Assembly: GCF_002043005.1 (NCBI RefSeq)
Contig: NZ_CP020330.1
Span: 124,001-188,000 of the forward strand
DNA: 64,000 nucleotides
Reading direction: 5' to 3'
Source of the DNA: Martelella mediterranea DSM 17316
GTDB lineage: Bacteria > Pseudomonadota > Alphaproteobacteria > Rhizobiales > Rhizobiaceae
Part shown: positions 46,255 through 55,476 of the stretch, piece by piece
Layout: each line of letters opens with the position of its first letter
Numbering within the stretch: the first letter of the stretch is position 1
The notes under the pieces: generated by a model
The model's input: the letters and a program-made list of their open reading frames with translations, nothing else
Databases searched by the model: none
What the model was told of the DNA's origin: nothing
Position numbers and translations under genes: made by a program

Positions 46255-47310
46255 ATGTCAGACAGTTTGAAAACAACCCGCCGCACTTTCCTCCTGGGCA
46301 CCGCCGCGACATCGCTTATCGCGCTCGGCGCCGCCGGACCGGCCTTTTCCGCCGACAAGGGCACCGTGATTGCCTCTGTCTTCGGTGGAGATTATGGCGA
46401 CATCCTGCGCGCAACCGTCGATGAGGCGATCATGGCGCCGGAAGGCTACGAGGTCATTCAGGACATCTCCTCGACCGAGGCCCGCCAGACGAAGCTCAGA
46501 ACCGAGAAGATGCGCGCCAGGTCGAGCTTCGACGTCGCCGTGCTCGCCGACCTCGACATGTATCCGATGGCAAAGCTCGGCGTGCTGTCGGAAGTCACCG
46601 AGGAGAATGTTCCGCGGCTTGCCGCGGTCATCCCGGCGCTGCGCAAGACCTATTCGGTGCCCCAGATCTATTCCTACATCGCTATCCTCTACAATCCGGA
46701 GAAGGTCACCACGCCGCCGACCTCCTATGCCGATCTGTGGAAGCCGGAATACAAGGGCAAGATCGGCGTTTCCGACAAGCTGCATGTGGCGACCTCGGCC
46801 GTGGCAGCGCTGGTCGGCGGCGGCTCGATGAGCGACTTCGCCCCCGGCCAGGCCAAGCTGCTCGAGCTCAAGGACAAGCAGGACGTCCAGATCCTGCCCT
46901 CGAACGAAGCGATCGCCGGGGCCTTCGAAAGCGGCGATATCTGGATCACGCTCAACTACGTCTCGAGGGGCTATTCCTGGCGTCGGAGCGGCCTCAACAT
47001 CGAACGCGCCGTACCATCGGAGGGCGCGATCCCGATCGCATTCGAGATGGCCATGCCGAAGAACGCGCCGAACAAGGACGGCGGCTTCGCCTACCTCGAT
47101 GCGGCGCTCGACCCCAAAGCTCAGATTGGCTTCGCCGCCAAGATGGGCTACCTGCCGACCGTGACCGACGCCGAACTGCCGGCGGAGCTCGAGGCGGCAA
47201 TCGGCCTGCCCGCGGCGGACCAGGATCGCCTGATCCGGCTCGATGACGACTATCTGATGCAGCATCAGACGGAGATCCTCGATTTCTGGAACCGCGAGTT
47301 CAAGGGCTGA
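46255..47310 (+). CDS. ABC transporter extracellular binding protein (PotD/opine-like, Tat-exported)
   Basis: The 351-residue product has a Tat signal (KTTRRTFLLGTAATSLIALG, cut near PAFSADKG). A PotD-like type II binding fold follows: VIASVFGGDYGDILRATVDE and YSYIAILYNPEKVTTPPTSY. Relatives bind polyamines, opines, thiamine or phosphonates. The GH3 enzyme and LacI regulator in the same cluster instead suggest a glycoside or sugar-conjugated amine. Confidence 0.9.
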   Translation: MSDSLKTTRRTFLLGTAATSLIALGAAGPAFSADKGTVIASVFGGDYGDILRATVDEAIMAPEGYEVIQDISSTEARQTKLRTEKMRARSSFDVAVLADLDMYPMAKLGVLSEVTEENVPRLAAVIPALRKTYSVPQIYSYIAILYNPEKVTTPPTSYADLWKPEYKGKIGVSDKLHVATSAVAALVGGGSMSDFAPGQAKLLELKDKQDVQILPSNEAIAGAFESGDIWITLNYVSRGYSWRRSGLNIERAVPSEGAIPIAFEMAMPKNAPNKDGGFAYLDAALDPKAQIGFAAKMGYLPTVTDAELPAELEAAIGLPAADQDRLIRLDDDYLMQHQTEILDFWNREFKG

Positions 47311-47311
47311 A

Positions 47312-48142
47312 ATGGCACTCCTGGTTTTTCCCGCCGCGCTGCTGGTTTTCGTTCTGCTGGTCCTGCCGATGGCGGGTCTCTTCAGAATGTCGCTCAACCT
47401 CTACAGCCCGATGGAGATGATGACCGCGGCGTTCAGCGGGAAAAACTACATCGCCGCGCTGACCGATCCCTATTACCAGGAGATCATCCTGACGACGGTC
47501 GGCGTGGCATTCCTGTGCATGGCGCTCTGCCTCCTGCTCTCGCTCGCGCCGGCCTATTGGCTGGCGCGCATGCAGAGCCGGTGGAAATCGATGCTGATCA
47601 TCCTGACGCTGTTTCCGCTGCTGGTCGGCAATGTGGTCCGGGCGGCGGGATGGATGGCGCTGCTCAGCACCCATGGCGCGATCAACGCCTTCCTCGGCAT
47701 GTTCGGCATCGGCCCGCTCACGCTGATGTACACCCCGCTCGCCGTGGTGGTGGGCACGACGGCGGTGGTGCTGCCCTACATGATCCTCACGCTTTCCTCC
47801 GTCGTGGAAACCGTGCCGCGCGACACCGAGGAGGCCGCCGCCAATCTCGGCGCGACACCGCTGAAGGTGTTCTTCCGGATCCTGTTGCCGCAGGCAGCCC
47901 CCGGGGTTCTCGCGGGTAGCATGCTGGTGTTCATCCTCTCGATGAACGCCTATGCGACCCCGGTCCTGCTGGGCGGTCCCGGCTTCACCATGCTGGCCCC
48001 TGCCGTCTACGACCAGTTCATGACCGCCGGAAACTGGCCCTTCGGCGCGGCGCTCGCCTTCGTCCTCCTGGCCACGACCCTCATTCTCACAATGGCTGTG
48101 AGCTACGGACTCTCCCGGTCCCTCAAGCGCCGCGCCGGCTGA
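47312..48142 (+). CDS. Polyamine-type ABC transporter permease (PotB-like)
   Basis: The 276-residue membrane protein has the coupling segment TEEAAANLGATPLKVFFRIL near residue 173 and about six helices. The start lies one base after the binding-protein stop. It completes the importer with the PotC-like subunit at 44259. Confidence 0.9.
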   Translation: MALLVFPAALLVFVLLVLPMAGLFRMSLNLYSPMEMMTAAFSGKNYIAALTDPYYQEIILTTVGVAFLCMALCLLLSLAPAYWLARMQSRWKSMLIILTLFPLLVGNVVRAAGWMALLSTHGAINAFLGMFGIGPLTLMYTPLAVVVGTTAVVLPYMILTLSSVVETVPRDTEEAAANLGATPLKVFFRILLPQAAPGVLAGSMLVFILSMNAYATPVLLGGPGFTMLAPAVYDQFMTAGNWPFGAALAFVLLATTLILTMAVSYGLSRSLKRRAG

Positions 48143-48157
48143 AACAGATATTTGGAC

Positions 48158-50590
48158 ATGACCGACATGACCCTCGACGAAAAGCTCGACGCGATGACGC
48201 TTGCCGAGCAGGTCAGCCTGCTCTCCGGCGCGTCCTTCTGGCGCACGGCGGCGATCGATCGCCTCGGGATTCCAGCCGTGAAGATGACCGATGGCCCAAA
48301 TGGCGCGCGCGGAGAGGATTTTTCCGGCGGGGTGCGATCCGCCGCCTATCCGGTCGCAATCGCGCTCGCGGCGACGTTCGATCCCGACCTCGTCCATGAG
48401 ATCGGCGCGGATCTGGCCCGCGAGGCGCGCTCCAAGGGCGCGCGAATCCTGCTTGGCCCGACCGTGAACATGCATCGCAATCCGCTCAACGGGCGCAATT
48501 TCGAGTGTTTTTCCGAGGATCCCGTCCTCGCTTCGGCCATGGCGCGCGCCTATGTCAGGGGCGTCCAGTCGCAGGGCGTCGCCGCCACGATCAAGCATTT
48601 CATCGGCAATGAATGCGAGCATGAGCGCCGCACGACCAGTTCCGAGATCAACGAGAAGACGCTGCGCGAAATCTACTTCCCGCCTTTCGAGGCGGCGGTG
48701 AAAGAGGCCGGCGTTGCCTGCGTCATGACCGCTTATAACGCGCTCAACGGCATCCATACCTCCGAAAATCCCTGGCTGCTCGATACCGTCCTGCGCCGGG
48801 AATGGGGGTTTGAGGGCGTGGTGATGTCGGACTGGACGGCGACCCATTCAACCGCTGCGGCCCTTCTCGCCGGTCTCGATCTCGAAATGCCGGGACCGGG
48901 GAAATTCCGCGGCGACATGCTGGTCGAGGCCGTCGAAAACGGAGATGTGCCGCGCGAAGCCGTCCGCCGCGCCGCCCGAAGGGTGCTGAGGCTGATCGAG
49001 CGCGTTGGTGCGAAAACGACTGGCGATCTGGAGACCGAGCGCGCCGAGGACCGGCCCGAAACGCGGGCCCTGATCCGTCGCGCCGGCGCGGAGGCCGCCG
49101 TCCTGCTGAAGAACGACAACAATCTGCTGCCGCTCGCCGGCCCGACGCCCCGCCGCATCGCCGTCATCGGCCCCAATGCGGCAAGGGCGGTGATGTTCGG
49201 CGGTGGCTCGGCCCAGATCAATGCCCATTATGCGATCTCTCCGCTCGAAGGCATCCGCGCCGCCTTTCCCGACGCGACGGTCGATTATGCGCTCGGCTGT
49301 CCCGGCGACCGTTACCTGCCGCTGATCGACGCGCCCGTCGACATCGCCTTCTTCGCCGGAACCGATTTTGGCGGCCCGCCGGTGCTGACCAAGACCGGCG
49401 CCAGGAGCGAGTTCCGCTGGTTCGGGCCGGTGGCGCCCGAAGTGGATCACCGCGCGTTTTCAGCACGGCTTTCGGCACGCTACGAGGCGCAGGAAACGGG
49501 ATGGCATGAGATCGGCCTGATGAGCGCGGGCACCAGCCGCCTTGCCATCGATGGTGAACCTATTCTCGAAGCATGGGAAAGCTGGACACGCGGCTTCAGC
49601 TATTTCGGACATGGCTGCGCCGAGCGGCGCGGCCGGGTCCATCTCGAAGCCGGAAAACGCTATGAAATCAGCGTCGATTACGCCTGCGGCGACGGCATCA
49701 CCACCACGCTGAAGGCCGTGCGCTTCGGCCTCAGGGCGCCCTCGTCGCTCGGATCGATCGAGGACGCCGTGGCGCTCGCGCGCAAGGCCGATGCGGCCGT
49801 CGTGGTCGCCGGCCTCAACGACGACTGGGAAACCGAGGCGGAGGACCGCGAAAGCCTGAACCTGCCGCCCGCGCAGAACGCGCTGATCGAGGCGGTGGCG
49901 GCCGCAAACCGCTCGACGATTGTCGTCATGCAGTCCGGGGCGCCGGTTACAATGCCCTGGGCGGCAAAAGTGCCGGCGATCCTGCAATTATGGTATCCGG
50001 GCCAGGAATGCGGCAACGCGCTCGCCGACATTCTTACGGGCAAAGCCGAGCCGGGCGGACGCCTGCCCCAGAGTTTTCCCGCCGAGGACGAGGACTACGG
50101 CGCGCTCACCCGGCGACCCGAGGCCCACGGCAAGGTTGTCTACGCCGAAGGAACGGCCATCGGCTACCGCGGCTTTGCCGCGCGCGGCACGCGGCCGCAA
50201 TTCCCGTTCGGTCACGGGCTTGGTTACGCAAGGATCGAATATGTCGATGCGCGGCTGGTTTTCGGGGAAGAGCAATTGACCGTGGAGGTCGATCTTCTCA
50301 ACCGGTCGGAGCGGAAGGGCAGCGAGGTCGCCCAGATCTACCTCATCAGCGAAACCGGGGCGCCGCTACGCCTTGTCGCCTTCGCCAAGACGGTTCTCGC
50401 ACCCATGGAAAAGCGGAGCATCAGACTCGCAATTCCGGAACGCAGGCTCTGCGGCTGGGACCCGGACAAGGGCCGGTGGGCCCGTGAACCAACGCCATTC
50501 ACCCTCGCCATCGGCCCCTCCTCCGCTGACTTGCGGATACGGAAGACGATAACGGAAGATCGAAACAGCCGCCTGCCCGACTTTGGATGA
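48158..50590 (+). CDS. GH3 family beta-glucosidase with inserted PA14 domain
   Basis: The roughly 810-residue protein has the GH3 (alpha/beta)8 domain with KMTDGPNGARG, GPTVNMHRNPLNGRNFE and KHFIGNECEHERR. The nucleophile Asp is in VMSDWTATHS (about residue 230). An inserted PA14 carbohydrate-binding domain lies at about residues 400-540 (SARLSARYEAQETGWHEIGL), followed by the second GH3 domain and a fibronectin III-like end. No signal peptide is seen, so it acts in the cytoplasm on imported beta-glucosides. A TTG two codons upstream and an ATG three codons downstream are alternative starts. Confidence 0.92.
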   Translation: MTDMTLDEKLDAMTLAEQVSLLSGASFWRTAAIDRLGIPAVKMTDGPNGARGEDFSGGVRSAAYPVAIALAATFDPDLVHEIGADLAREARSKGARILLGPTVNMHRNPLNGRNFECFSEDPVLASAMARAYVRGVQSQGVAATIKHFIGNECEHERRTTSSEINEKTLREIYFPPFEAAVKEAGVACVMTAYNALNGIHTSENPWLLDTVLRREWGFEGVVMSDWTATHSTAAALLAGLDLEMPGPGKFRGDMLVEAVENGDVPREAVRRAARRVLRLIERVGAKTTGDLETERAEDRPETRALIRRAGAEAAVLLKNDNNLLPLAGPTPRRIAVIGPNAARAVMFGGGSAQINAHYAISPLEGIRAAFPDATVDYALGCPGDRYLPLIDAPVDIAFFAGTDFGGPPVLTKTGARSEFRWFGPVAPEVDHRAFSARLSARYEAQETGWHEIGLMSAGTSRLAIDGEPILEAWESWTRGFSYFGHGCAERRGRVHLEAGKRYEISVDYACGDGITTTLKAVRFGLRAPSSLGSIEDAVALARKADAAVVVAGLNDDWETEAEDRESLNLPPAQNALIEAVAAANRSTIVVMQSGAPVTMPWAAKVPAILQLWYPGQECGNALADILTGKAEPGGRLPQSFPAEDEDYGALTRRPEAHGKVVYAEGTAIGYRGFAARGTRPQFPFGHGLGYARIEYVDARLVFGEEQLTVEVDLLNRSERKGSEVAQIYLISETGAPLRLVAFAKTVLAPMEKRSIRLAIPERRLCGWDPDKGRWAREPTPFTLAIGPSSADLRIRKTITEDRNSRLPDFG

Positions 50591-50978
50591 GTGACATCCT
50601 GGCGAGATGAGACAAGCGTGACGGACTGCCTCCTTCGCAAGGCCCGCAAATGGCGAGAAGACGTCATTTCCGGTGCGTTATCGCCGGGTTGCTGACTGCG
50701 AAACAGGCAGATGCGAATGCGGAAATGATGATTTTTCGCGTTTTCATAAAATATTTTTTTCAAGCTCCACGTCACCGAATCCGGAAATAGTTCGCCTTTC
50801 CAACAGCCTGACGATAGCTTTAATTTAAGGATCTGCGTCGTTTGGAAATAAAAATCGCGAAAAAATTAGACTCTGCACACTCAACGCTCAAAGTGCCGAA
50901 ACTTAGTGCAGTCGCGCTATTTGCAAAAAAAGTTTCACATGTACTCTGTTCTCATCCATAGCATTGATGAGACATATC
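50591..50978 (+). promoter_or_regulatory. AT-rich promoter region before the M24-type hydrolase gene
   Basis: These 388 bases hold no gene. 50735-50960 is strongly AT-rich compared with the flanks and probably contains the promoter of the 51-58 kb operon. It includes the GAAACTT/AAGTTTC inverted repeat described separately. Confidence 0.5.
50898..50936. promoter_or_regulatory. GAAACTT-N25-AAGTTTC inverted repeat (RpiR-type operator candidate)
   Basis: A perfect 7-bp inverted repeat (50898-50904 and 50930-50936) has half-site centres 32 bp apart, about three helical turns. It lies 43-81 bases upstream of the M24 gene. RpiR-family proteins often bind GAAA/TTTC-type repeats, and an RpiR gene closes the cluster. 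Confidence 0.45.
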
Positions 50979-52409
50979 ATGACCGCCCTCAGTCCTGCCC
51001 CTTCCGCCTTCCGAGCCGATCTTCGGTTCGAGCGTCTTCTGGATGGTTTTGAGCCGTCTTTCGAGTTCGAGCCAGTCGGCCCGCTGCCGGAAAGCGAATT
51101 TGTCGACCGGCTGCGCCGCATCCGGCGGGAAGCGACGGTTGCCGGGTATGACGTGATCCTCATCCACGCGGATTCGATCGGCTCCTACAAGGTGTCGAAC
51201 TCCTATCTGCGCTATGTCTGCGACTGGGCGCGGGAGGGCGTTCTGGTTGTTCCGACGGACGACGACAAACCGCTGACGATGTTCTCCATCTTCAGCAGCT
51301 CGGTCCTGCTGCCGCCGGCGGGCGAGCCGGTTCTCGTCGAGGATATCTGGCAGGTCGGCACCTGGGGCCGCGAGACCTACAACCGCCCCGGCAGAACCGT
51401 CGACAAGGTGGTGCAGGCGGTCGGCGATTTTCTTGAGCGCGAGGGGTTTTCCATTGCCCAGATCGGCCTCGTCGGTGATGCCACCTCGAAGCCCTATTGG
51501 GACGGGCTGAAGGCGCATCTGCCCAAAAGCGCCTTTGCCGACGGCTCCGCGATCATCGACCGGATGCAGAAGGTGCGCTCGCCGCGCGAACAGGCCGTGG
51601 TGCGCGCCGCCGCCCAGCTCGCCGATATCGGCATCCAGGCCGCCTATCATGTAATCCGGCCCGGCGTGACCGACCACGAGATCTATGCCGCCTTCACCTA
51701 TGCCCAGATGGCGCGCGGCGGCGAGACCGGCGACGGGTACCAGATCGGCATCAACCGCTACGGCACCCATTGCGGCAAGCCCTACGGCCATGTCGTGCGC
51801 AACGGCGACCTGATCAACCTCTATATCTCCGCCGTGATCTATCAGGGATATACCGCGCAGATCGCCCGGATGATCGCCGTCGGCGATATCACCGACAAGC
51901 AGGAAGAAGTGCTTCAGATGTGCGTCGAGGGCGTGGAAAAGGCCGCCGCCGTGGTCCGTCCGGGCGCGCTCGTATCAGATGTCGCCAATGCCTCTTTCGA
52001 GCCCTATATCGAACGCGGCTATCTCGCCTCCGCCGACAGCCGGACCATGCCCTATAACTGGGTCTCCGAAGACGACGGCAAGCCCCGGCTCGTCCCCCGC
52101 AAGCACGTGCCCGATGAAGACTGGGAGCGCCAGGGCCGGAAACTGATGCATGTCTATCCGGCGACGCTCGGGCCGCATAACCCCAATGTCGGCCATTCGG
52201 TTTCGATGCAGAAATTCCAGAATTACAACATCCAGTCCAACAATCACGACCTTCTGGAACAAGGCATGACCTTCGTGCTCCATGCCCAATGGCTGGAGCC
52301 GGAAGTCGCCGGCTGCAATGTCGGCGACTGCTACCTTGTGACGGCGGACGGGGCCGAGAACCTCAGCTGCCACACACCGCTTGCGCCCCACCGCGTGAAA
52401 GCGGACTGA
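50979..52409 (+). CDS. M24-family creatinase-like hydrolase lacking the metal ligands
   Basis: The 476-residue protein has an N-terminal creatinase-type domain (residues 1-195) and a C-terminal pita-bread domain with LADIGIQAAYHVIRPGVTDHEI. In metallo-M24 enzymes the ligands are D, D, H, E, E. Here the Asp pair is replaced in INLYISAVIYQGYTAQIARM. The Glu positions are changed in MTFVLHAQWLEPEVAGCNVG. Only a His-type site remains in NPNVGHSVSMQ. This resembles metal-free creatinase, so hydrolysis of a C-N bond without a metal is likely. No ribosome site decides between starts at 50967 and 50979. Confidence 0.85.
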   Translation: MTALSPAPSAFRADLRFERLLDGFEPSFEFEPVGPLPESEFVDRLRRIRREATVAGYDVILIHADSIGSYKVSNSYLRYVCDWAREGVLVVPTDDDKPLTMFSIFSSSVLLPPAGEPVLVEDIWQVGTWGRETYNRPGRTVDKVVQAVGDFLEREGFSIAQIGLVGDATSKPYWDGLKAHLPKSAFADGSAIIDRMQKVRSPREQAVVRAAAQLADIGIQAAYHVIRPGVTDHEIYAAFTYAQMARGGETGDGYQIGINRYGTHCGKPYGHVVRNGDLINLYISAVIYQGYTAQIARMIAVGDITDKQEEVLQMCVEGVEKAAAVVRPGALVSDVANASFEPYIERGYLASADSRTMPYNWVSEDDGKPRLVPRKHVPDEDWERQGRKLMHVYPATLGPHNPNVGHSVSMQKFQNYNIQSNNHDLLEQGMTFVLHAQWLEPEVAGCNVGDCYLVTADGAENLSCHTPLAPHRVKAD

Positions 52410-52460
52410 CCCCCTTCTCAAGACCCAAAACAAAAAGCAAACTTCAGCAGGAGAACAAAC

Positions 52461-53717
52461 ATGATTGACAGAATTCGCAGACGAGGCCTGCTCGCCTCCG
52501 CCCTTTTCATTGGCCTTGCCGCCACGCTCGGCAATCCCGCAACGAGCCTTGCCCAATCGGGCGACAAGACCACGCTGGTGATCGCCAATTCGCAGTGGCT
52601 CGATGCGCTCCGCGGCCAGAATCTCTGGGCCGCGATCAAGAAATACGAAGAGGTCAACCCGGATGTGACGCTGGAGCAGGAGGCCATCCCCTCGGCCGAA
52701 TTTGCCGACAAGCTGACCACGGAGATGGGTGCCGGCCAGGGCCCCGATATCGCGATCATGCAGGAAGGTCTGTTCTACACCATGGCCGATGCCGGCTTTC
52801 TCGTCGATGTCGGCAGTGCGGTCGACGGCGTCGATCTCAACAGCACCAACGAGAACGGCATGATCGATGACGTGCGCTACGGCATCGCCTGGCAGCGCGC
52901 CGTCTATGCCCTCATTTTCAACACGGAGGTCACCGAGGACGACGGCGTCGCGATCCCGGCCACCGTGCAGGAGCTGATCGCCTCCGCCAGGGAATCCATG
53001 GACAAGAACCCGGGCGTGATCGGCTTCACCGCCCGTCACCAGATCAACGATTTCACCGGCTGGTTCATGGATTTCCAGAACTGGGCCTATGGTTACGGCG
53101 TCAACTGGGTCGACGGGGACGGTAACCTCACGATCAACACGCCGGAAGCGGTGGCTGCGGTCGAGGCCTTCAAGGAGACATACGACTCCGGCATCATCCC
53201 GATCGGGGACAGCATGCCGACGCAACGCACCCGCTTCAAGGAAAAGCAGGTCGCCTTCTCGATCGACAATTCCGGCGGCACGCTCAACATTGCCTCCGGC
53301 GGCGCACTGCCAAGCGCCGATATCGGCGCCGCCGCCTTGCCATTTGCCCATCCCGGCGCCCATCAGCAGATCTTCCTGGGCGTCAGTTCGCACAGCGATC
53401 ATCAGGACGAAGCCATCGCCTTCCTGACATGGCTCGTCAGCCCAGAGGGCCAGCAGTCACTGCGCGGCGCTTCCGGTCCAGATACACTGGCGACCGATGT
53501 GCCGGTGACGGAGGCGTTCGCCGCCGCCAACCCGTGGGCGCCGACCTTCGCCAAGCTTGCCGAAACCTCGCGTAGCACGCTGATCCCGGGTTATGAGGTC
53601 GAAACGCCGCAGATCATGCGCTTCGTCATGCAGGCCGTGGAAAAGGCCATTCTGACGGATACCTCCGCGGAAGATGCGCTGGCCGAGGCCCAGACGCAGA
53701 TCGACCGGCAGTTCTGA
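52461..53717 (+). CDS. Sugar-type ABC transporter extracellular binding protein (family 1)
   Basis: The 418-residue product has a signal peptide (cut near SLAQSGDKTT) and a MalE/UgpB-like fold with TEMGAGQGPDIAIMQEGLFY and WFMDFQNWAYGYGVNWVDGD. AGCAGGAGAACAAAC provides the ribosome site. It is followed 19 bases later by two permeases and an ATPase. The neighbours argue that its ligand is an amide or amino-sugar compound rather than a simple sugar. Confidence 0.92.
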   Translation: MIDRIRRRGLLASALFIGLAATLGNPATSLAQSGDKTTLVIANSQWLDALRGQNLWAAIKKYEEVNPDVTLEQEAIPSAEFADKLTTEMGAGQGPDIAIMQEGLFYTMADAGFLVDVGSAVDGVDLNSTNENGMIDDVRYGIAWQRAVYALIFNTEVTEDDGVAIPATVQELIASARESMDKNPGVIGFTARHQINDFTGWFMDFQNWAYGYGVNWVDGDGNLTINTPEAVAAVEAFKETYDSGIIPIGDSMPTQRTRFKEKQVAFSIDNSGGTLNIASGGALPSADIGAAALPFAHPGAHQQIFLGVSSHSDHQDEAIAFLTWLVSPEGQQSLRGASGPDTLATDVPVTEAFAAANPWAPTFAKLAETSRSTLIPGYEVETPQIMRFVMQAVEKAILTDTSAEDALAEAQTQIDRQF

Positions 53718-53736
53718 GCGAAAGGGCGGAAGAGTG

Positions 53737-54639
53737 ATGATGAAGGGTCATAAACGCAGCATAAGCCTGCCGCGGCTCGCCGCTTATGGCTTCATTCTTC
53801 CGCCCATGCTCTATCTGGTGGTGTTCATGTTCTGGCCGCTGGGGCGGCAGATGTATATGAGCCTCACCAATACGCGGATCATCAACCCCAACCACGGCCG
53901 GTTCATCGGCCTTGGCAATTACGAGCGGCTGTTTTCGGACCCGTCCTTCTTCCAGTCCGTCCGCGTCACGCTCGTTTATGCCGTGCTCGCGGTCATCTTC
54001 GGCGTATCGCTCGGCGTCATCTCGGCGCTGGCGATCGACCGCCCGTTCCGGGGTCGGGCAATCGTCCGCAGCATTCTTCTGTTCGGCTGGGCCGTCCCGA
54101 ATGTCGCCGCCTCGCTGATCTGGCTGTGGATGTATAATGACCGCTCCGGGGTGCTGAACCGGATCACCGAGGCGCTCGGGCTTGGCCGCTATGCCTGGCT
54201 GACGAGCACCGACCTGGCTCTTGCGGCCGTGGTGGTGGTCACCGTCTGGCAGGTCGCGCCCTTCGTGATGCTGGTCGTGCTCGCTGCCCTCCAGTCCGTG
54301 CCGGGCGAAGTGCGCGAGGCAGCCACCATAGACGGCGCCGACGGCCTCAGCACCTTCCGCATGGTGACATTGCCGCATATCCGGCCGGCCATCCAGCTCG
54401 CCGCGCTTCTGGTCTGCGTCTGGTCGATCCGCCGCTTCGATATCATTTACCTGCTCACCGGCGGCGGGCCGGTCGGTTCCACCAGCACGCTTGTGGTGAA
54501 GATCCGACAGGTCGCCTTCGAGAACCACGAGCTCGGGCTTGCCAGCGCCTATGGCGCGGTCGGGCTGGTTCTGGCCCTCGCCATCGCCGGTCTTCATTTC
54601 CTGTTCGAACAACGCCGCATGAAGTGGATGTCGCGCTGA
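53737..54639 (+). CDS. Sugar-type ABC transporter permease (MalF/UgpA-like)
   Basis: The 300-residue membrane protein has six helices and the coupling loop EVREAATIDGADGLSTFRMV. An ATG immediately downstream of the chosen one is equally possible. Its stop overlaps the next start (TGATG). It forms half of the channel. Confidence 0.93.
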   Translation: MMKGHKRSISLPRLAAYGFILPPMLYLVVFMFWPLGRQMYMSLTNTRIINPNHGRFIGLGNYERLFSDPSFFQSVRVTLVYAVLAVIFGVSLGVISALAIDRPFRGRAIVRSILLFGWAVPNVAASLIWLWMYNDRSGVLNRITEALGLGRYAWLTSTDLALAAVVVVTVWQVAPFVMLVVLAALQSVPGEVREAATIDGADGLSTFRMVTLPHIRPAIQLAALLVCVWSIRRFDIIYLLTGGGPVGSTSTLVVKIRQVAFENHELGLASAYGAVGLVLALAIAGLHFLFEQRRMKWMSR

Positions 54640-55472
54640 TGACGAAGAAACGCCTCACCCTCAAACCGCTTCGCTATCTCCTGATCGGCGTGCTCCTCGT
54701 CTGCGCCGGTTTTCCGGTCTACTGGATGGCGGCCACTGCGCTTTCCGCCAATTCCGAGCTTTACGGCTCCGGACAGTCGTTCTTTCCGCAGTTGAAGCAT
54801 TTTCCCGCATTGCTGCGCGACCTTGGCGAGGTGCCGATCGGGCTCTGGCTCTTCAACACGCTGCTGGTTGCCGCCGGCGGCACGGTCCTGAGCCTCGTGC
54901 TCGGATCGCTGGCGGGTTATGCCCTCAGCCGCTTCCGCTTTCACGGCAAGGGTCTGGTGGGCTTCTTCCTGTTCGTCACCCAGGTGGTGCCGGAAGCGCT
55001 GATCCTGGTGCCGCTTTATGCGATGTTCATCACCTTCGGCCTGCTCAACAGCCTCGCGGGCCTGGTGCTCGCCAATGTCGGCTTTTCGCTGCCGGTCGCC
55101 TGCTTCGTGCTGAAGGGCGCGATGGACGCGGTTCCCTACGAGATCGAGGAGTCGGCGATCATCGACAACTGCCCGCGTTTTTCAATCCTGACGATGATCA
55201 TCCTGCCGCTGATCATGCCGAGCATCGCTGCCGCCGCCGTCGTCGCCTTCTTCGCCGGATGGAACGAGTTCCTGTTCGCTTCCACCTTCCTGATGGACCG
55301 CGACAAATGGACGGCGAGCGTCGGGCTTGCGTCCTTCGTCGGCCAGTATGAAACGCCGATGTCGGCGGTAATGGGATCGGCGCTCGTGTTCAGCATTCCG
55401 GCCATCGTCTTCTTCCTCCTCATCCAGCGCAAGATCGTTGCCGGCCTCACGGCCGGCGCGGTCAAAGGATAG
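54639..55472 (+). CDS. Sugar-type ABC transporter permease (MalG/UgpE-like)
   Basis: The 277-residue membrane protein has six helices and the coupling loop PYEIEESAIIDNCPRFSIL (note ESAIID-N in place of EAA-IDG). It starts inside the stop codon of the partner permease, and the ATPase follows 4 bases later. Confidence 0.93.
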   Translation: MTKKRLTLKPLRYLLIGVLLVCAGFPVYWMAATALSANSELYGSGQSFFPQLKHFPALLRDLGEVPIGLWLFNTLLVAAGGTVLSLVLGSLAGYALSRFRFHGKGLVGFFLFVTQVVPEALILVPLYAMFITFGLLNSLAGLVLANVGFSLPVACFVLKGAMDAVPYEIEESAIIDNCPRFSILTMIILPLIMPSIAAAAVVAFFAGWNEFLFASTFLMDRDKWTASVGLASFVGQYETPMSAVMGSALVFSIPAIVFFLLIQRKIVAGLTAGAVKG

Positions 55473-55476
55473 TGCC

